Source: an uncultured Bacteroidota bacterium (GTDB lineage: Bacteria > Bacteroidota > Bacteroidia > Chitinophagales > Chitinophagaceae). From it: a DNA stretch of 14,881 bases. Of this stretch, positions 1 through 6,266 are shown piece after piece. Below the pieces are notes generated by a model. That model was not told where the DNA came from. It did not search any database and was given only the letters and a program-made list of their open reading frames with translations. The number at the start of each line of letters is the position of its first letter. Position 1 is the stretch's first letter. The stretch lies in the NCBI GenBank assembly GCA_903906615.1, contig CAIVKT010000535.1, positions 1-14,881 of the forward strand. Reading direction: 5' to 3'. Position numbers and translations under genes: made by a program.

Positions 1-65
1 AGTACCAGCGCCACGCCCATGATGGCATTGAAGTAAGTAGGTTTCGCTTTTTTGCCTGTCGCCAT
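1..65 (-). CDS. FtsX-like cell-division/ABC permease protein, N-terminal fragment
   Basis: Read on the minus strand, an ATG at 63-65 opens a frame that runs off the left edge after 21 codons: MATGKKAKPTYFNAIMGVAL and onward. A short Lys-rich cytoplasmic leader followed by a first hydrophobic stretch (IMGVALVL) is the pattern I know from Bacteroidota FtsX, the membrane partner of FtsE in activating peptidoglycan hydrolases at the division septum. That assignment rests only on a remembered resemblance of about 20 residues, so another small-leader membrane protein remains possible. The start is supported by a TAnnTTTG promoter box about 45 bases upstream. The gene is cut by the window edge and nothing can be said of its C-terminus. 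Confidence 0.5.
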   Translation of the reverse strand, partial: MATGKKAKPTYFNAIMGVALV

Positions 66-247
66 TAGTGGTTAATTCAGTTGCGGGTATTAATATACGC
101 GCACGTTGTTCAAAAATATATAAAAACACGGGCATTTTGGCGGCGGTTGCGCCTATTTAACAAAATGCGTGTATGGTACTGTGCGAATAGCGTAGCCCCT
201 ACGGGGCAATACTTGTTTGTAGCCCTTGTAGTGCTGCTATCCCTTTA
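66..247. other. Intergenic region with a possible dispersed repeat
   Basis: This 182-base gap holds the promoter side of the FtsX-like gene at its left end. At its right end (about 190-245) lies a GC-rich stretch with a small hairpin GCCCC-TAC-GGGGC at 195-207, followed by two copies of TTGTAG. I see no open frame or RNA gene. The right-hand stretch looks like repeat-derived filler of the sort found between Bacteroidota genes, but one copy in one window cannot prove that. It lies just downstream of the gene ending at 248. Confidence 0.35.
111..118 (-). promoter_or_regulatory. Bacteroidota -7 promoter box for the FtsX-like gene
   Basis: On the minus strand this reads TATTTTTG, an exact match to the Bacteroidota sigma-70 -7 consensus TAnnTTTG. 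It would place the transcript start near 104 and give a leader of about 40 bases before the ATG at 65. No convincing TTTG -33 element is seen at the expected distance, so the match is single-sided. Confidence 0.5.
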
Positions 248-706
248 CTAATTAGCTTTCTTCTTTTCTGCCTTCTTCTTTTCTGCCTTCTTCTTTTCGG
301 GTTGTGGCATGAGTGTTGTGAACGCAACAGAAGTATCGGCTGCAGGTGCGGCGCCCTTGATGTCGAGCTGGGTAGGGCCGCTTTTGATGACAACACCGGT
401 AACCATCATGTCTTTGGCACCAGGGTACACGATCTTTACATTATAAGTGCCGGGCATTACCGCATTGGTCTCGTAGTGGCCCATAGAGTCGGTATAGCCT
501 GATGCGATGATGGTGGAATCTTTCTGGTAAATGAATGCCTCTACGCCACGCACGGGGTGGTAGTGCGCATCCCTGATGGTCCCCTCAACAGATGGCCTTA
601 CAGGCTTGTGTGCAGGAGCGCCCTTATGGGCAGCAGGGTTCTTGGTTTGTGCAAAAGCAGATGCGACTGCGCAGATGCAAACGGCCGTAGCCATTATTCT
701 TTTCAT
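248..706 (-). CDS. Secreted protein with one CarboxypepD_reg-like domain and KKKAE tail
   Basis: The 152-residue product starts with a typical Sec signal peptide (MKRIMATAVCICAVASAFAQ, probable cleavage after SAFA, residue 19), so it is exported to the periplasm or outside. A basic, Pro/His-rich linker follows (about 20-38). Residues about 39-115 (VEGTIRDAHYHPVRGVEAFIYQ... MPGTYNVKIVYPGAKD) have the rhythm of a carboxypeptidase-regulatory-like beta-sandwich, known in Bacteroidota from TonB-dependent receptors and adhesion proteins. There is no receptor barrel or catalytic domain attached. The end (about 137-152) is three EKKKA-type repeats encoded by a 15-base tandem repeat. Specific function unknown. 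It is divergent from the flippase gene with about 140 bases between them, and that gap carries promoter-like boxes for both. Confidence 0.75.
   Translation of the reverse strand: MKRIMATAVCICAVASAFAQTKNPAAHKGAPAHKPVRPSVEGTIRDAHYHPVRGVEAFIYQKDSTIIASGYTDSMGHYETNAVMPGTYNVKIVYPGAKDMMVTGVVIKSGPTQLDIKGAAPAADTSVAFTTLMPQPEKKKAEKKKAEKKKAN
257..301 (-). repeat. 15-bp tandem repeat, 3 copies, coding for EKKKA tail
   Basis: Three consecutive 15-base units (257-271, 272-286, 287-301) sit at the 3' end of the secreted-protein gene. On the plus strand the core unit is CTTCTTCTTTTCTGC; the second is the reference, the first differs at one base and the third at its last bases. Each unit adds five residues (K/E-rich), so copy-number change would lengthen or shorten the basic tail without a frameshift. 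Confidence 0.85.
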
Positions 707-732
707 AAAAATTTGTGTGTGTAGTTATTGAC

Positions 733-756
733 TAAGCCTTTAATTAAGCCTTTAAA
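733..756. repeat. Two adjacent 12-bp direct repeats in divergent intergenic region
   Basis: TAAGCCTTTAAT (733-744) is followed at once by TAAGCCTTTAAA (745-756), identical at 11 of 12 positions and joined through the palindrome TTAATTAA. It lies between the divergent secreted-protein and flippase genes, overlapping the candidate -7 box of the former, so it could be a tandem regulator site or simply a short duplication. Confidence 0.6.
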
Positions 757-760
757 AGTA
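753..760 (-). promoter_or_regulatory. Candidate -7 box for the secreted-protein gene
   Basis: On the minus strand 753-760 reads TACTTTTA, seven of eight positions of TAnnTTTG, with a TTG at 779-781 about 18 bases further upstream that could serve as the -33 element. The leader to the ATG at 706 would be about 40 bases and would contain the two 12-base direct repeats at 733-756. Confidence 0.35.
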
Positions 761-821
761 AGCAATATTATAAAAAATCAATAAAATGTTGGTTTTGAGG
801 GCGCAGGGCGGCAGTTCGGCT

Positions 822-829
822 TATATTTG
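822..829 (+). promoter_or_regulatory. Bacteroidota -7 promoter box for the flippase gene
   Basis: TATATTTG is an exact match to TAnnTTTG. A TTTG at 794-797 lies upstream, but its 24-base spacer is longer than the usual 19-21, so the -33 element is uncertain. The box covers the TTG at 827 that would give the longest reading frame, and transcription would start near 836. This argues that translation starts further in, at the TTG at 848. Confidence 0.55.
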
Positions 830-847
830 CCTTATATTACACATACA

Positions 848-2353
848 TTGGCATCAATAAAAAAATTAGCAGGGCAAACGGCATGGTATGGCATCAGCTC
901 CATAGCGGCGCGGTTCATTAACTACCTGCTGACCCCATACCTTACCTACAAACTGTCGGAGGCTACCTATGGCGAGCAGAGCACCATCTATGCGGCCATA
1001 CCCTTCCTTAATGTGGTCTTTACCTATGGTATGGAAACGGCTTACTTCCGCTACAGCAATAAAGACGAGAGCGATGAGCAAAAAGTGTTCAGCACAGCCA
1101 GCTTTTCGCTCATAGCTTCTACAGTGTTCCTTACCGGTGTATTGCTATTGTGCAGGCAATCAGTTGCCACCTTACTGAATATACAAATGCACCCGGAGTT
1201 CATCACCTGGTCGGCATATGTGATAGCGCTGGATACGCTCACCACGCTGCCCTTTGCCAAGCTGCGCTTCAGCAACCGTCCAAAGAAATACGCCTTCATA
1301 CGGGTGATGAATATACTGATGAATGTGGGCCTTGTATATTTCTTCTACAGCCAGTTGCCCCTTCTTGCTGCGGCGCATCCCGGGTCCATCTTCGCGAGGT
1401 ATTACGACCCCAATGTGGGAGCGGGCTACTACATTATTGCCAATATTGTGGCCTCCGCGCTCACCTTTGTGATGCTGCTACCGGAGTTCCTTTCTGTAAA
1501 ATTGAAATGGAGCAGCGCGCTGTGGAAAGAAATGATGGTGTACTCCCTGCCGCTGATGGTGGCTGGCTTTGGGGGTATGATCAATGAAACGTTCGACCGC
1601 ATCATGCTGGGGTGGTGGGCGCCTGTGCCTACGGCTGAGGGCCGCCTGCGGCAGGTGGGTATCTACTCGGCCTGCTACAAGCTGTCGCTGCTCATCACGC
1701 TGTTCATACAGGCATTCAGGATGGGGGCAGAGCCGTTCTTCTTCCAGCACTCGAAGGGCGAGGATGCGCCCAAGACCTATGCACGGGTGATGAAGTTTTT
1801 TGTGATCACCATCTGCTGCATGTTCCTGTTCGTGATGCTGTACCTCGATGTGTGGAAGCACTTTATACGCAACAGGCATATGTGGGAGGGATTGAAAGTG
1901 GTGCCTATACTGCTGGTGGCCAATATGTCGCTGGGGGTGTATTACAACCTGGCCATCTGGTACAAGCTGTCGCACAACACAAGAGCGGGCGCTACCATTA
2001 CGATCATAGGCGCGGTCATAACGCTGCTCATCAATTACTTCTTCATACCCCGTTACAGCTATATGGCGTGCGCATGGGCCACTATGATCTGCTACAGCAG
2101 TATGATGGTGATATCGTACATATGGGGGCAGCGGGTGTACCCCGTGCCGTACAATGCCAAAAAGCTGCTCGGCTTTTTCGGGGTGATGCTCGTGTTCTAT
2201 TTTGTGGATGTAGCCGTGTGCGCGATCACAGATATGTTCCTTATTCGTTTCATAGCGGGTACGGTGCTAATGCTGCTGTTCCTGCGGTTTGTATTGGGGG
2301 TGGAAAGAAAGGAGTTGCAACGGATGCCTGTGATCGGGAAGTATGTGAAATAA
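848..2353 (+). CDS. Oligosaccharide/polysaccharide flippase (MOP superfamily, Wzx/PST-type)
   Basis: The product (501 residues from the start chosen here) is an integral inner-membrane protein with roughly 12-14 hydrophobic segments spread over its whole length. Its N-terminus (ASIKKLAGQTAWYGISSIAA, then a segment rich in YLLTPYLTYKLSEATYGE) is the typical opening of Bacteroidota polysaccharide biosynthesis/flippase proteins, which move lipid-linked sugars across the membrane for envelope polysaccharide. The exact substrate cannot be read from the sequence, and no glycosyltransferase or polymerase neighbours it, so a capsule or LPS locus is not indicated. The frame can be extended upstream to a TTG at 827, but that codon lies inside an exact TAnnTTTG box. 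I therefore prefer the TTG at 848; no ATG exists before residue 60 or so. After the stop comes a repeat mosaic rather than another gene. Confidence 0.85.
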   Translation: MASIKKLAGQTAWYGISSIAARFINYLLTPYLTYKLSEATYGEQSTIYAAIPFLNVVFTYGMETAYFRYSNKDESDEQKVFSTASFSLIASTVFLTGVLLLCRQSVATLLNIQMHPEFITWSAYVIALDTLTTLPFAKLRFSNRPKKYAFIRVMNILMNVGLVYFFYSQLPLLAAAHPGSIFARYYDPNVGAGYYIIANIVASALTFVMLLPEFLSVKLKWSSALWKEMMVYSLPLMVAGFGGMINETFDRIMLGWWAPVPTAEGRLRQVGIYSACYKLSLLITLFIQAFRMGAEPFFFQHSKGEDAPKTYARVMKFFVITICCMFLFVMLYLDVWKHFIRNRHMWEGLKVVPILLVANMSLGVYYNLAIWYKLSHNTRAGATITIIGAVITLLINYFFIPRYSYMACAWATMICYSSMMVISYIWGQRVYPVPYNAKKLLGFFGVMLVFYFVDVAVCAITDMFLIRFIAGTVLMLLFLRFVLGVERKELQRMPVIGKYVK

Positions 2354-2621
2354 CCCAGACCCTTCTAAAGGAGTCCGTTTGGTTGAGTTGCTTCATCAGC
2401 GCGAGGGTGTTGGTGGGACACCAACACCGGCGGGAGAAGCGGAACCTTGTGCCGGACGCGAGTACAACCCCTACCCTAAAGGGGGAAGTTTGGTTGAGTT
2501 GCTTCATCAATATAAGTGAGTTAATACCTACAGAAAAAATTAAAAAATTTGAGGCACGCAATGGCTCCCGGCACAAGGTCCCGCTTTTTAAACGGGCGGG
2601 TAGGGGTTGTAATCGCGCTAT
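2354..2621. repeat. Intergenic mosaic of direct and inverted repeats
   Basis: This gene-free region is built from repeated pieces. A perfect 22-base direct repeat sits at 2377-2398 and 2488-2509, 111 bases apart, both preceded by a related CTAAAGG motif. Two inverted pairs link the left half to the right half: 2437-2455 with 2568-2586 (18 of 19 pairs) and 2457-2476 with 2598-2617 (19 of 20 pairs). The arms occur in the order A-B-A'-B', so they cannot all pair as one nested stem. A separate perfect hairpin is at 2406-2428. Long frames across it on both strands contain no recognisable protein and are repeat artefacts. It probably consists of several inserted or rearranged copies of a genomic repeat family. 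Confidence 0.8.
2406..2428. repeat. Perfect 10-bp hairpin with 3-nt loop
   Basis: GGTGTTGGTG (2406-2415) pairs perfectly with CACCAACACC (2419-2428) around a GGA loop. No T-run follows on either strand, so it is not a standard intrinsic terminator, although it lies 53 bases after the flippase stop codon and could stall polymerase or protect the 3' end. It sits between the two copies of the 22-base direct repeat. Confidence 0.75.
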
Positions 2622-3032
2622 TCACAATCCCAAGTCTTTAACTTTTATCTCCTCCCCGCTTCTCCTGATAAAGTGTATCAGGTTCCTATCATTCCAGGAA
2701 CGAAGAATGTCCAGAGTAAGTTTAGTGTGGCCATTGAAGGAAAGATGTATATCGCGTTCATGACAAAAAAGTAACTGCACCTCCATTTCTTTAATCACGA
2801 TGTACACATCATTACCGGGAAATTCGTTTTCCCGTGATTTATACGTCTCAACTTCAGACATAATGTTTGTTGCATTAGTGTCAAAAGAGGTCCAGTCGCC
2901 CCATGACCAGCCAAAATACATCTCTACATTGGTAATATTATTTTTCAGTAGTTGTTTAAGTACAATATCCATTTCAGCCAGAAAATACCGATCATCCATC
3001 ATGGGTGTATATACTTCTGTAGCTAATTCCAT
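2622..3032 (-). CDS. Hypothetical protein, AT-rich, downstream of priA
   Basis: This 136-residue, soluble, acidic protein has no signal peptide or membrane segment and I do not recognise its family. It has an N-terminal helical-looking part (about 12-31, FLAEMDIVLKQLLKNN), a Trp-rich motif (about 40-48, YFGWSWGDW) and a strand-like region with VQLLFCHERDIHLSF (about 84-98). Its DNA is poorer in GC (about 35-42% in sampled lines) than priA and the flippase. It follows priA on the same strand after a 26-base A+T gap, so it may be read through from priA. Size, composition and its place beside a repeat mosaic would fit a recently acquired accessory protein, for example an orphan immunity-type protein, but that is only a guess. 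Confidence 0.6.
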   Translation of the reverse strand: MELATEVYTPMMDDRYFLAEMDIVLKQLLKNNITNVEMYFGWSWGDWTSFDTNATNIMSEVETYKSRENEFPGNDVYIVIKEMEVQLLFCHERDIHLSFNGHTKLTLDILRSWNDRNLIHFIRRSGEEIKVKDLGL

Positions 3033-3058
3033 GGTTTACTATTTTTTAAAATAAAAAA

Positions 3059-5500
3059 TTACATCGGGTCCACATCAAAGATCACCTGCACATTGGCGTT
3101 GCCTTTTTTACCGAGTATCTGTTGCTTGTGGTCTTTGAGGAAGGTGCGGAGGGCGGTGGATATTTTATTGTCGCGCGGGCATTTGATCCATATCTCCTGT
3201 ATGTATTGGTTGCGCACACGTGGCACTATGGCCGGGCCGGGGCCTTGTACCAGTATCTCTGCAAAAGTTTGCAGCGCTTCGGCCATTTGTGTGGCGGCGT
3301 TTATGGCCTTTGTTTCATCGGCATGTTTAAAGATGACCTTGATGATGCGGCTATAGGGCGGGTAAGAAAAATGCTCCCTGAATTTTATTTCGTGCGCGTA
3401 AAACTCATGCACGTTGTGCTCCTTCACCCATTGCAGTACCGGGTGTGCCAGGTTGTAAGCCTGTATCAGCACACGGCCATTGCCATCGGCACGGCCGGCA
3501 CGGCCACTCACCTGCTCCATGATCTGAAAGGCCCGCTCGTTCACCCTGAAGTCGGGAAAGCTCAACAGGCTGTCGGCGCTGAGTATGCCCACCAGCGCTA
3601 CCGATGCGAAATCCAGCCCCTTCACCACCATTTGTGTGCCTACGAGTATATCCACCTTGCGCTGCTCCAGCTTAGTGAGCAACTCGCCCATACTGTGCTT
3701 GCCGCGCATACTGTCTACGTCCATACGGGCCACACGGGCATTCGGGAATACCTGCTGCACCTCTTCTTCTATACGCTCGGTGCCAAAGCTTTTGCTGGCG
3801 AGCTGGGTGCTGTTGCACTGCGGGCATACGTGCATCACAGGGGCTTTGAGGCCGCAGTAGTGGCAGTGCAGTTTGTCGGTACTTTTGTGGTAAGTGAGCG
3901 ATACCGCGCAGTTGCGGCACTGCGGCACCCAGCCGCATACTGTACATATCTGGAAGGGGGCATACCCCCGCCTGTTCTGGAACAGGATCACCTGCTTGCG
4001 CTGTTGCAACGCATCTGTTATAGCTACGATCAGCTCGGGTGTCAGTATCTTTAATCCCTGCGGTGCGGTGGTAGCCAATGACTTCGCATTGATCACTTCT
4101 ATCACCGGCATCTGCACGCCCAGGTAGCGGTCTTTTAGGGCCACATAGGCATACTTTTTCTGCTGTACATTAAAGAGGCTTTCCACCGATGGCGTAGCTG
4201 ATCCCAGTATCACCTTTGCATCAAACAGTGAGGCCAGGTATATAGCCGCATCGCGCGCATGAAAGCGGGGGGCGGGGTCTTTCTGTTTGTATGAGGTATC
4301 ATGCTCTTCGTCCGCTATGATCACGCCTATATCGTTGTAGGGCAGCCACAGGGCAGAGCGCGGACCTGCCACTACTTTGTATGCGCCCTTGCGCACCTTC
4401 TCCCATATCTCCACCCGCTCATTATTACTGAAGTGCGAATGATACACGCCCAGGTCATCTCCAAAATAAGCATGCAGCCGCGATACCAGTTGAGTGGTAA
4501 GCCCTATCTCCGGCAGCAGCAGTATAGCCTGCTTGCCTGCGGCTATGCACTCCTTTATCTTGTTGATGTATAGCAGTGTTTTACCACTGCCCGTTACGCC
4601 ATGCAGCAAGGCTACGTTCTTTTCTTTCAGCCCTTCGTTCAGTTCGTGGTAGGCGGTTTGCTGTGCCGGTGATAAAATAATATCCTTTGCTTCCTTTTGC
4701 TCAGGGAAAAAGACGCGGTCTACATTTTTCTCTTCTACTGTAAATATGCCCTTATCGGTCAATGCTTTTACCTGCGTGGCCGATGCGCCTGTGCGGTCTA
4801 TGAGGTCGGCCTGCTTCACTACACCGTGCTTTATATTCAACTCGGTATAGGCCATCAGCAATTCCAGTTGCTTGGGTGCACGTGATAGCTGATCGAACAG
4901 GGCTATGAGTTCTTTCTCGTCTTTATATTTTGCGGCCAGTGTCACCACCTTCTCCCGCCGTGGGCGGTAAGATGTTTCCAGGTTCTCATTGATGCGCACC
5001 ACCTCCTGCTCCAGCAGCTCATTGATCACCGCCGCGAAATGGCGCGCGCCAACTACCGCGCGCAGCTCAGTGATGGTGAGCTCCATACGCACCTGCAATG
5101 CCTCAGCGGCCAGGTGGGCCTCGTGGCTCCAGTCATACACCACGCTTTCATCCCCCACCCATTCCAGGCGGGTCTCGCCCATCAGCTTCAGGTGGGCGGG
5201 CAGGGCTGCCTGCATCACCTCGCCGGGGGCAGCCATATAGTATTGCCCTATCCACCGCCAAAACTGCAGTTGCTTGTCATTCACTACCGGCTCCTCGTCT
5301 ATGATGCCGCGAATGGGCTTTACCATGTACAGCTCCGGTTTCTCGTTGTGCAGCCGCTCTATGATGCCCGAATACTGTTTGTTTCGGCCTAATTCCACCT
5401 CTACCCGCATACCGGGGCGCAGGAATTCCTGCATCTCGTGCGGAACACCATAAGTAAGCACCTGCGGCAAATTGAGGGGAAGGATAACATCGGCAAACAT
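3059..5500 (-). CDS. priA: Primosomal protein N' (replication restart helicase PriA)
   Basis: PriA is the 3'-to-5' superfamily 2 helicase that recognises stalled forks and D-loops and reloads the replicative helicase. The 813-residue product shows the whole architecture: N-terminal 3'-DNA-binding domain (about 1-100), winged-helix region, then Walker A GVTGSGKT (301-308), DEEH box (397-400) and motif VI VSGRAGR (664-670). Between the helicase lobes lies a zinc region with eight cysteines, C519, C522, C528, C531, C546, C549, C559 and C562, the two-zinc set needed for primosome assembly. At about 80 residues longer than the E. coli protein it is within the usual range for Bacteroidota. The start MFADVILPL is typical. 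It is divergent from the efflux operon, with 141 bases between the start codons. Confidence 0.97.
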   Translation of the reverse strand: MFADVILPLNLPQVLTYGVPHEMQEFLRPGMRVEVELGRNKQYSGIIERLHNEKPELYMVKPIRGIIDEEPVVNDKQLQFWRWIGQYYMAAPGEVMQAALPAHLKLMGETRLEWVGDESVVYDWSHEAHLAAEALQVRMELTITELRAVVGARHFAAVINELLEQEVVRINENLETSYRPRREKVVTLAAKYKDEKELIALFDQLSRAPKQLELLMAYTELNIKHGVVKQADLIDRTGASATQVKALTDKGIFTVEEKNVDRVFFPEQKEAKDIILSPAQQTAYHELNEGLKEKNVALLHGVTGSGKTLLYINKIKECIAAGKQAILLLPEIGLTTQLVSRLHAYFGDDLGVYHSHFSNNERVEIWEKVRKGAYKVVAGPRSALWLPYNDIGVIIADEEHDTSYKQKDPAPRFHARDAAIYLASLFDAKVILGSATPSVESLFNVQQKKYAYVALKDRYLGVQMPVIEVINAKSLATTAPQGLKILTPELIVAITDALQQRKQVILFQNRRGYAPFQICTVCGWVPQCRNCAVSLTYHKSTDKLHCHYCGLKAPVMHVCPQCNSTQLASKSFGTERIEEEVQQVFPNARVARMDVDSMRGKHSMGELLTKLEQRKVDILVGTQMVVKGLDFASVALVGILSADSLLSFPDFRVNERAFQIMEQVSGRAGRADGNGRVLIQAYNLAHPVLQWVKEHNVHEFYAHEIKFREHFSYPPYSRIIKVIFKHADETKAINAATQMAEALQTFAEILVQGPGPAIVPRVRNQYIQEIWIKCPRDNKISTALRTFLKDHKQQILGKKGNANVQVIFDVDPM

Positions 5501-5515
5501 AGGTGCAAGTTAATT

Positions 5516-5547
5516 AGACAATTCGGCAATGAGACAATTTGCCAATC
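5516..5547. repeat. 16-bp tandem duplication upstream of priA
   Basis: Two adjacent 16-base units, AGACAATTCGGCAATG (5516-5531) and AGACAATTTGCCAATC (5532-5547), agree at 13 of 16 positions. They begin 16 bases upstream of the priA start codon, within its likely 5' leader or promoter region, and face the divergent tetR promoter about 80 bases away. They could be paired regulator half-sites or a chance duplication. Confidence 0.5.
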
Positions 5548-5596
5548 ACCTGAAAATGAAGGAATAAAATAAGCCCATAGAAAATAACTATACTCA

Positions 5597-5624
5597 GGAA
5601 ACTTTTTTTATCAAAAACGTTTCC
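5597..5624. promoter_or_regulatory. Predicted TetR operator, 28-bp palindrome
   Basis: The arms GGAAAC (5597-5602) and GTTTCC (5619-5624) are exact reverse complements. Inside them a T-run (5604-5608) pairs with an A-run (5613-5617) and the central A/T pair lies at 5610-5611, so 12 of 14 base pairs of a 28-base palindrome match. It ends one base before the -7 box of the tetR operon (5626-5633), in the position where a bound repressor would block polymerase. TetR-family regulators typically bind such palindromes next to their own gene, so this is probably the autoregulatory operator of the adjacent regulator. Confidence 0.7.
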
Positions 5625-5625
5625 A

Positions 5626-5633
5626 TAGTTTTG
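5626..5633 (+). promoter_or_regulatory. Bacteroidota -7 promoter box of the efflux operon
   Basis: TAGTTTTG matches TAnnTTTG exactly. The T-rich run at 5603-5609 occupies roughly the -33 region but is not a clear TTTG. A transcript from here would start near 5640, next to the ATG at 5642, so the mRNA would be leaderless or nearly so. The GTG at 5633 overlaps the box and is an unlikely start. Confidence 0.6.
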
Positions 5634-5641
5634 TGCCCGAA

Positions 5642-6262
5642 ATGGAACCGTTAACCAAAATACTGACCTCATCCGCCGAATTGTTTAGCCAATATGGCTT
5701 TAAAACAATTACGATGGATGATATTGCCCGCCGGGCGGGTATTTCTAAAAAAACGCTTTACCAGCATTTTGCCAATAAGCAGGAGGTCGTGAATGAATCT
5801 GTTATGTGGTATCAAAACCATATGGCAGAAAGTTGCCAGATGCAGATAAAGGATGCCATGGATGCCATAGATGCCATGGTACAGATGATCGCTTTTATGG
5901 ATGAGACCCACAAGCGCATCAACCCTATGGCGTTATTTGAAATGCAACGCTTCTTCCCGGAAGCCTACAACACATTCAGGGAACAGCTATCTATTCGTGA
6001 TGTTGCCATGATCCGGGAGAATATAGAACAGGGCATGAAAGAAGGCATATACCGCGAGGGGCTGAATGCCGACCTGCTGGCGAGGTACCGTGTGGAATCG
6101 TCCCTGCTCATACTACAGCCCAACCTGCTGGTGAATGACCGCAGCGACCTGATGTCGGTGGCCCTGGAAGTTGCCGAGCATTTTATGTATGGCATTATGA
6201 ATACAAAGGGAGAAGCACTTTATCAGAAATACAAAACAAAATATTTAAAGCAAGCAAAATAA
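5642..6262 (+). CDS. TetR/AcrR-family transcriptional repressor of the efflux operon
   Basis: The 206-residue protein has the TetR layout. An N-terminal helix-turn-helix region lies at about residues 24-50 (ITMDDIARRAGISKKTLYQH, ending FANKQEVV), and an all-helical C-terminal domain would bind ligand and dimerise. By family knowledge such proteins repress an adjacent pump and release DNA when an effector, often the pump substrate, binds. I place the start at the ATG at 5642 rather than the GTG at 5633, because the GTG overlaps the -7 promoter box. It is first in the operon and only 4 bases separate its stop from the channel gene. A 28-base palindrome upstream is its likely operator. The effector is not predictable from sequence. 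Confidence 0.9.
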   Translation: MEPLTKILTSSAELFSQYGFKTITMDDIARRAGISKKTLYQHFANKQEVVNESVMWYQNHMAESCQMQIKDAMDAIDAMVQMIAFMDETHKRINPMALFEMQRFFPEAYNTFREQLSIRDVAMIRENIEQGMKEGIYREGLNADLLARYRVESSLLILQPNLLVNDRSDLMSVALEVAEHFMYGIMNTKGEALYQKYKTKYLKQAK

Positions 6263-6266
6263 ATTT

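Noticed and set aside
2250..2576. Minus-strand frame containing MKQLNQT twice
   Set aside because: The repeated peptide is simply the 22-base direct repeat read in one frame; no start signal, no domain and it overlaps the flippase 3' end.
2354..2621. Repeat mosaic considered as an insertion sequence
   Set aside because: There is no transposase frame, the inverted arms are in shuffled order, and no clear target-site duplication is seen at its ends.
1852..2763. Long plus-strand frame of about 300 codons overlapping the flippase end, the repeat mosaic and the hypothetical gene
   Set aside because: It is out of frame with the flippase, has no recognisable domain, and its length comes from codon bias of the overlapping genes and the lack of stops in the repeats.
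3122..4054. 310-codon plus-strand frame inside priA
   Set aside because: It is the antisense shadow of a confidently identified helicase gene, with low-complexity His/Tyr/Leu composition and no domain.
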